This document shows positions 46,488 through 46,548 of a stretch of 46,548 bases of DNA, one piece after another. The notes under the pieces were generated by a model, which had not been told where the DNA came from, searched no databases, and saw only the letters and a list, made by a program, of their open reading frames with translations. How positions within the stretch are numbered: the stretch's first letter is position 1; every line of letters begins with the position of its first letter. The stretch is from Gemmatimonadales bacterium (GTDB lineage Bacteria; Gemmatimonadota; Gemmatimonadetes; Gemmatimonadales; GWC2-71-9): contig JAICLE010000017.1 in the NCBI GenBank assembly GCA_025927545.1, forward strand, positions 1-46,548, in the 5' to 3' direction. The translations under genes and the position numbers were made by a program.

Positions 46488-46548
46488 ATGAAGATCGCGC
46501 TCACCATCGCCGGCTCCGATTCCGGCGGCGGGGCCGGCATCCAGGCCG
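46488..46548 (+). CDS. thiD: Hydroxymethylpyrimidine (phosphate) kinase, first 20 codons
   Basis: The window ends inside this gene. The visible start MKIALTIAGSDSGGGAGIQA is the unmistakable N-terminus of ThiD, which phosphorylates HMP and HMP-P in thiamine synthesis; SDSGGGAGIQ binds substrate. GGAGG lies ten bases before the ATG. It diverges from the SpoU gene, and the two starts are within 16 bp. Confidence 0.9.
   Translation, partial: MKIALTIAGSDSGGGAGIQA

Overview
The window is a stretch of bacterial chromosome with very high GC (judged by eye, not computed) and almost no free space. A SusC/SusD pair, several secreted or lipid-anchored proteins, the ffh-rpsP-rimM-trmD-rplS-rnhB order and inverted 7-bp repeat arrays suggest Gemmatimonadota. 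That placement is inference; no 16S gene is present.

Layout. Bases 1-6.9 kb: the 3' part of uvrA, an aromatic amino acid decarboxylase, an AlkA-type glycosylase, two small unknown proteins and a seven-repeat RCC1-like lipoprotein. 7.1-8.0 kb: tRNA-Asn with a clear terminator and a decayed MscS channel gene. 8.0-13.7 kb: holB overlapping moaC, two SLT-type lytic transglycosylases meeting tail to tail, two small unknown genes and ilvE just behind tRNA-Lys. 13.8-17.3 kb: a lone receiver protein, cardiolipin synthase, and a stress group (YciE-like, DksA-like, Dps). 17.3-22.8 kb: an LLM oxidoreductase diverging from a glycan cluster (flippase, SDR, methyltransferase, glycosyltransferase). 23.0-30.4 kb: bioD, then the minus-strand operon ffh-rpsP-rimM-trmD-rplS-rnhB-M1 aminopeptidase. 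30.5-37.9 kb: a five-gene plus-strand operon: IclR regulator, exported cyanophycinase, SusC, SusD and a Tat-exported Ntn asparaginase. 37.9-41.6 kb: two paralogous galactose-oxidase-like lipoproteins. 41.8-46.5 kb: a DUF445 protein, an HExxH lipoprotein overlapping a long prepilin peptidase, a SpoU methyltransferase and the first 20 codons of thiD.

Most interesting system. The 30.5-37.9 kb operon has the logic of a polysaccharide utilization locus, but its enzymes point to an isoaspartyl polymer. Cyanophycinase would release beta-Asp-Arg, SusC/SusD would import it, and the Ntn hydrolase would split it to Asp and Arg. I propose a cyanophycin or isoaspartyl-peptide scavenging locus. The substrate is inferred.

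Second system. Three inverted arrays of 7-bp units lie at gene ends. Two interrupt the ribosomal operon: one carries the S16 stop codon and the RimM start codon in neighbouring units, the other carries the TrmD stop and fills the leader of rplS. The third surrounds a palindromic element next to the decarboxylase stop. That palindrome recurs, intact or decayed, in all three convergent gene gaps longer than 100 bp.
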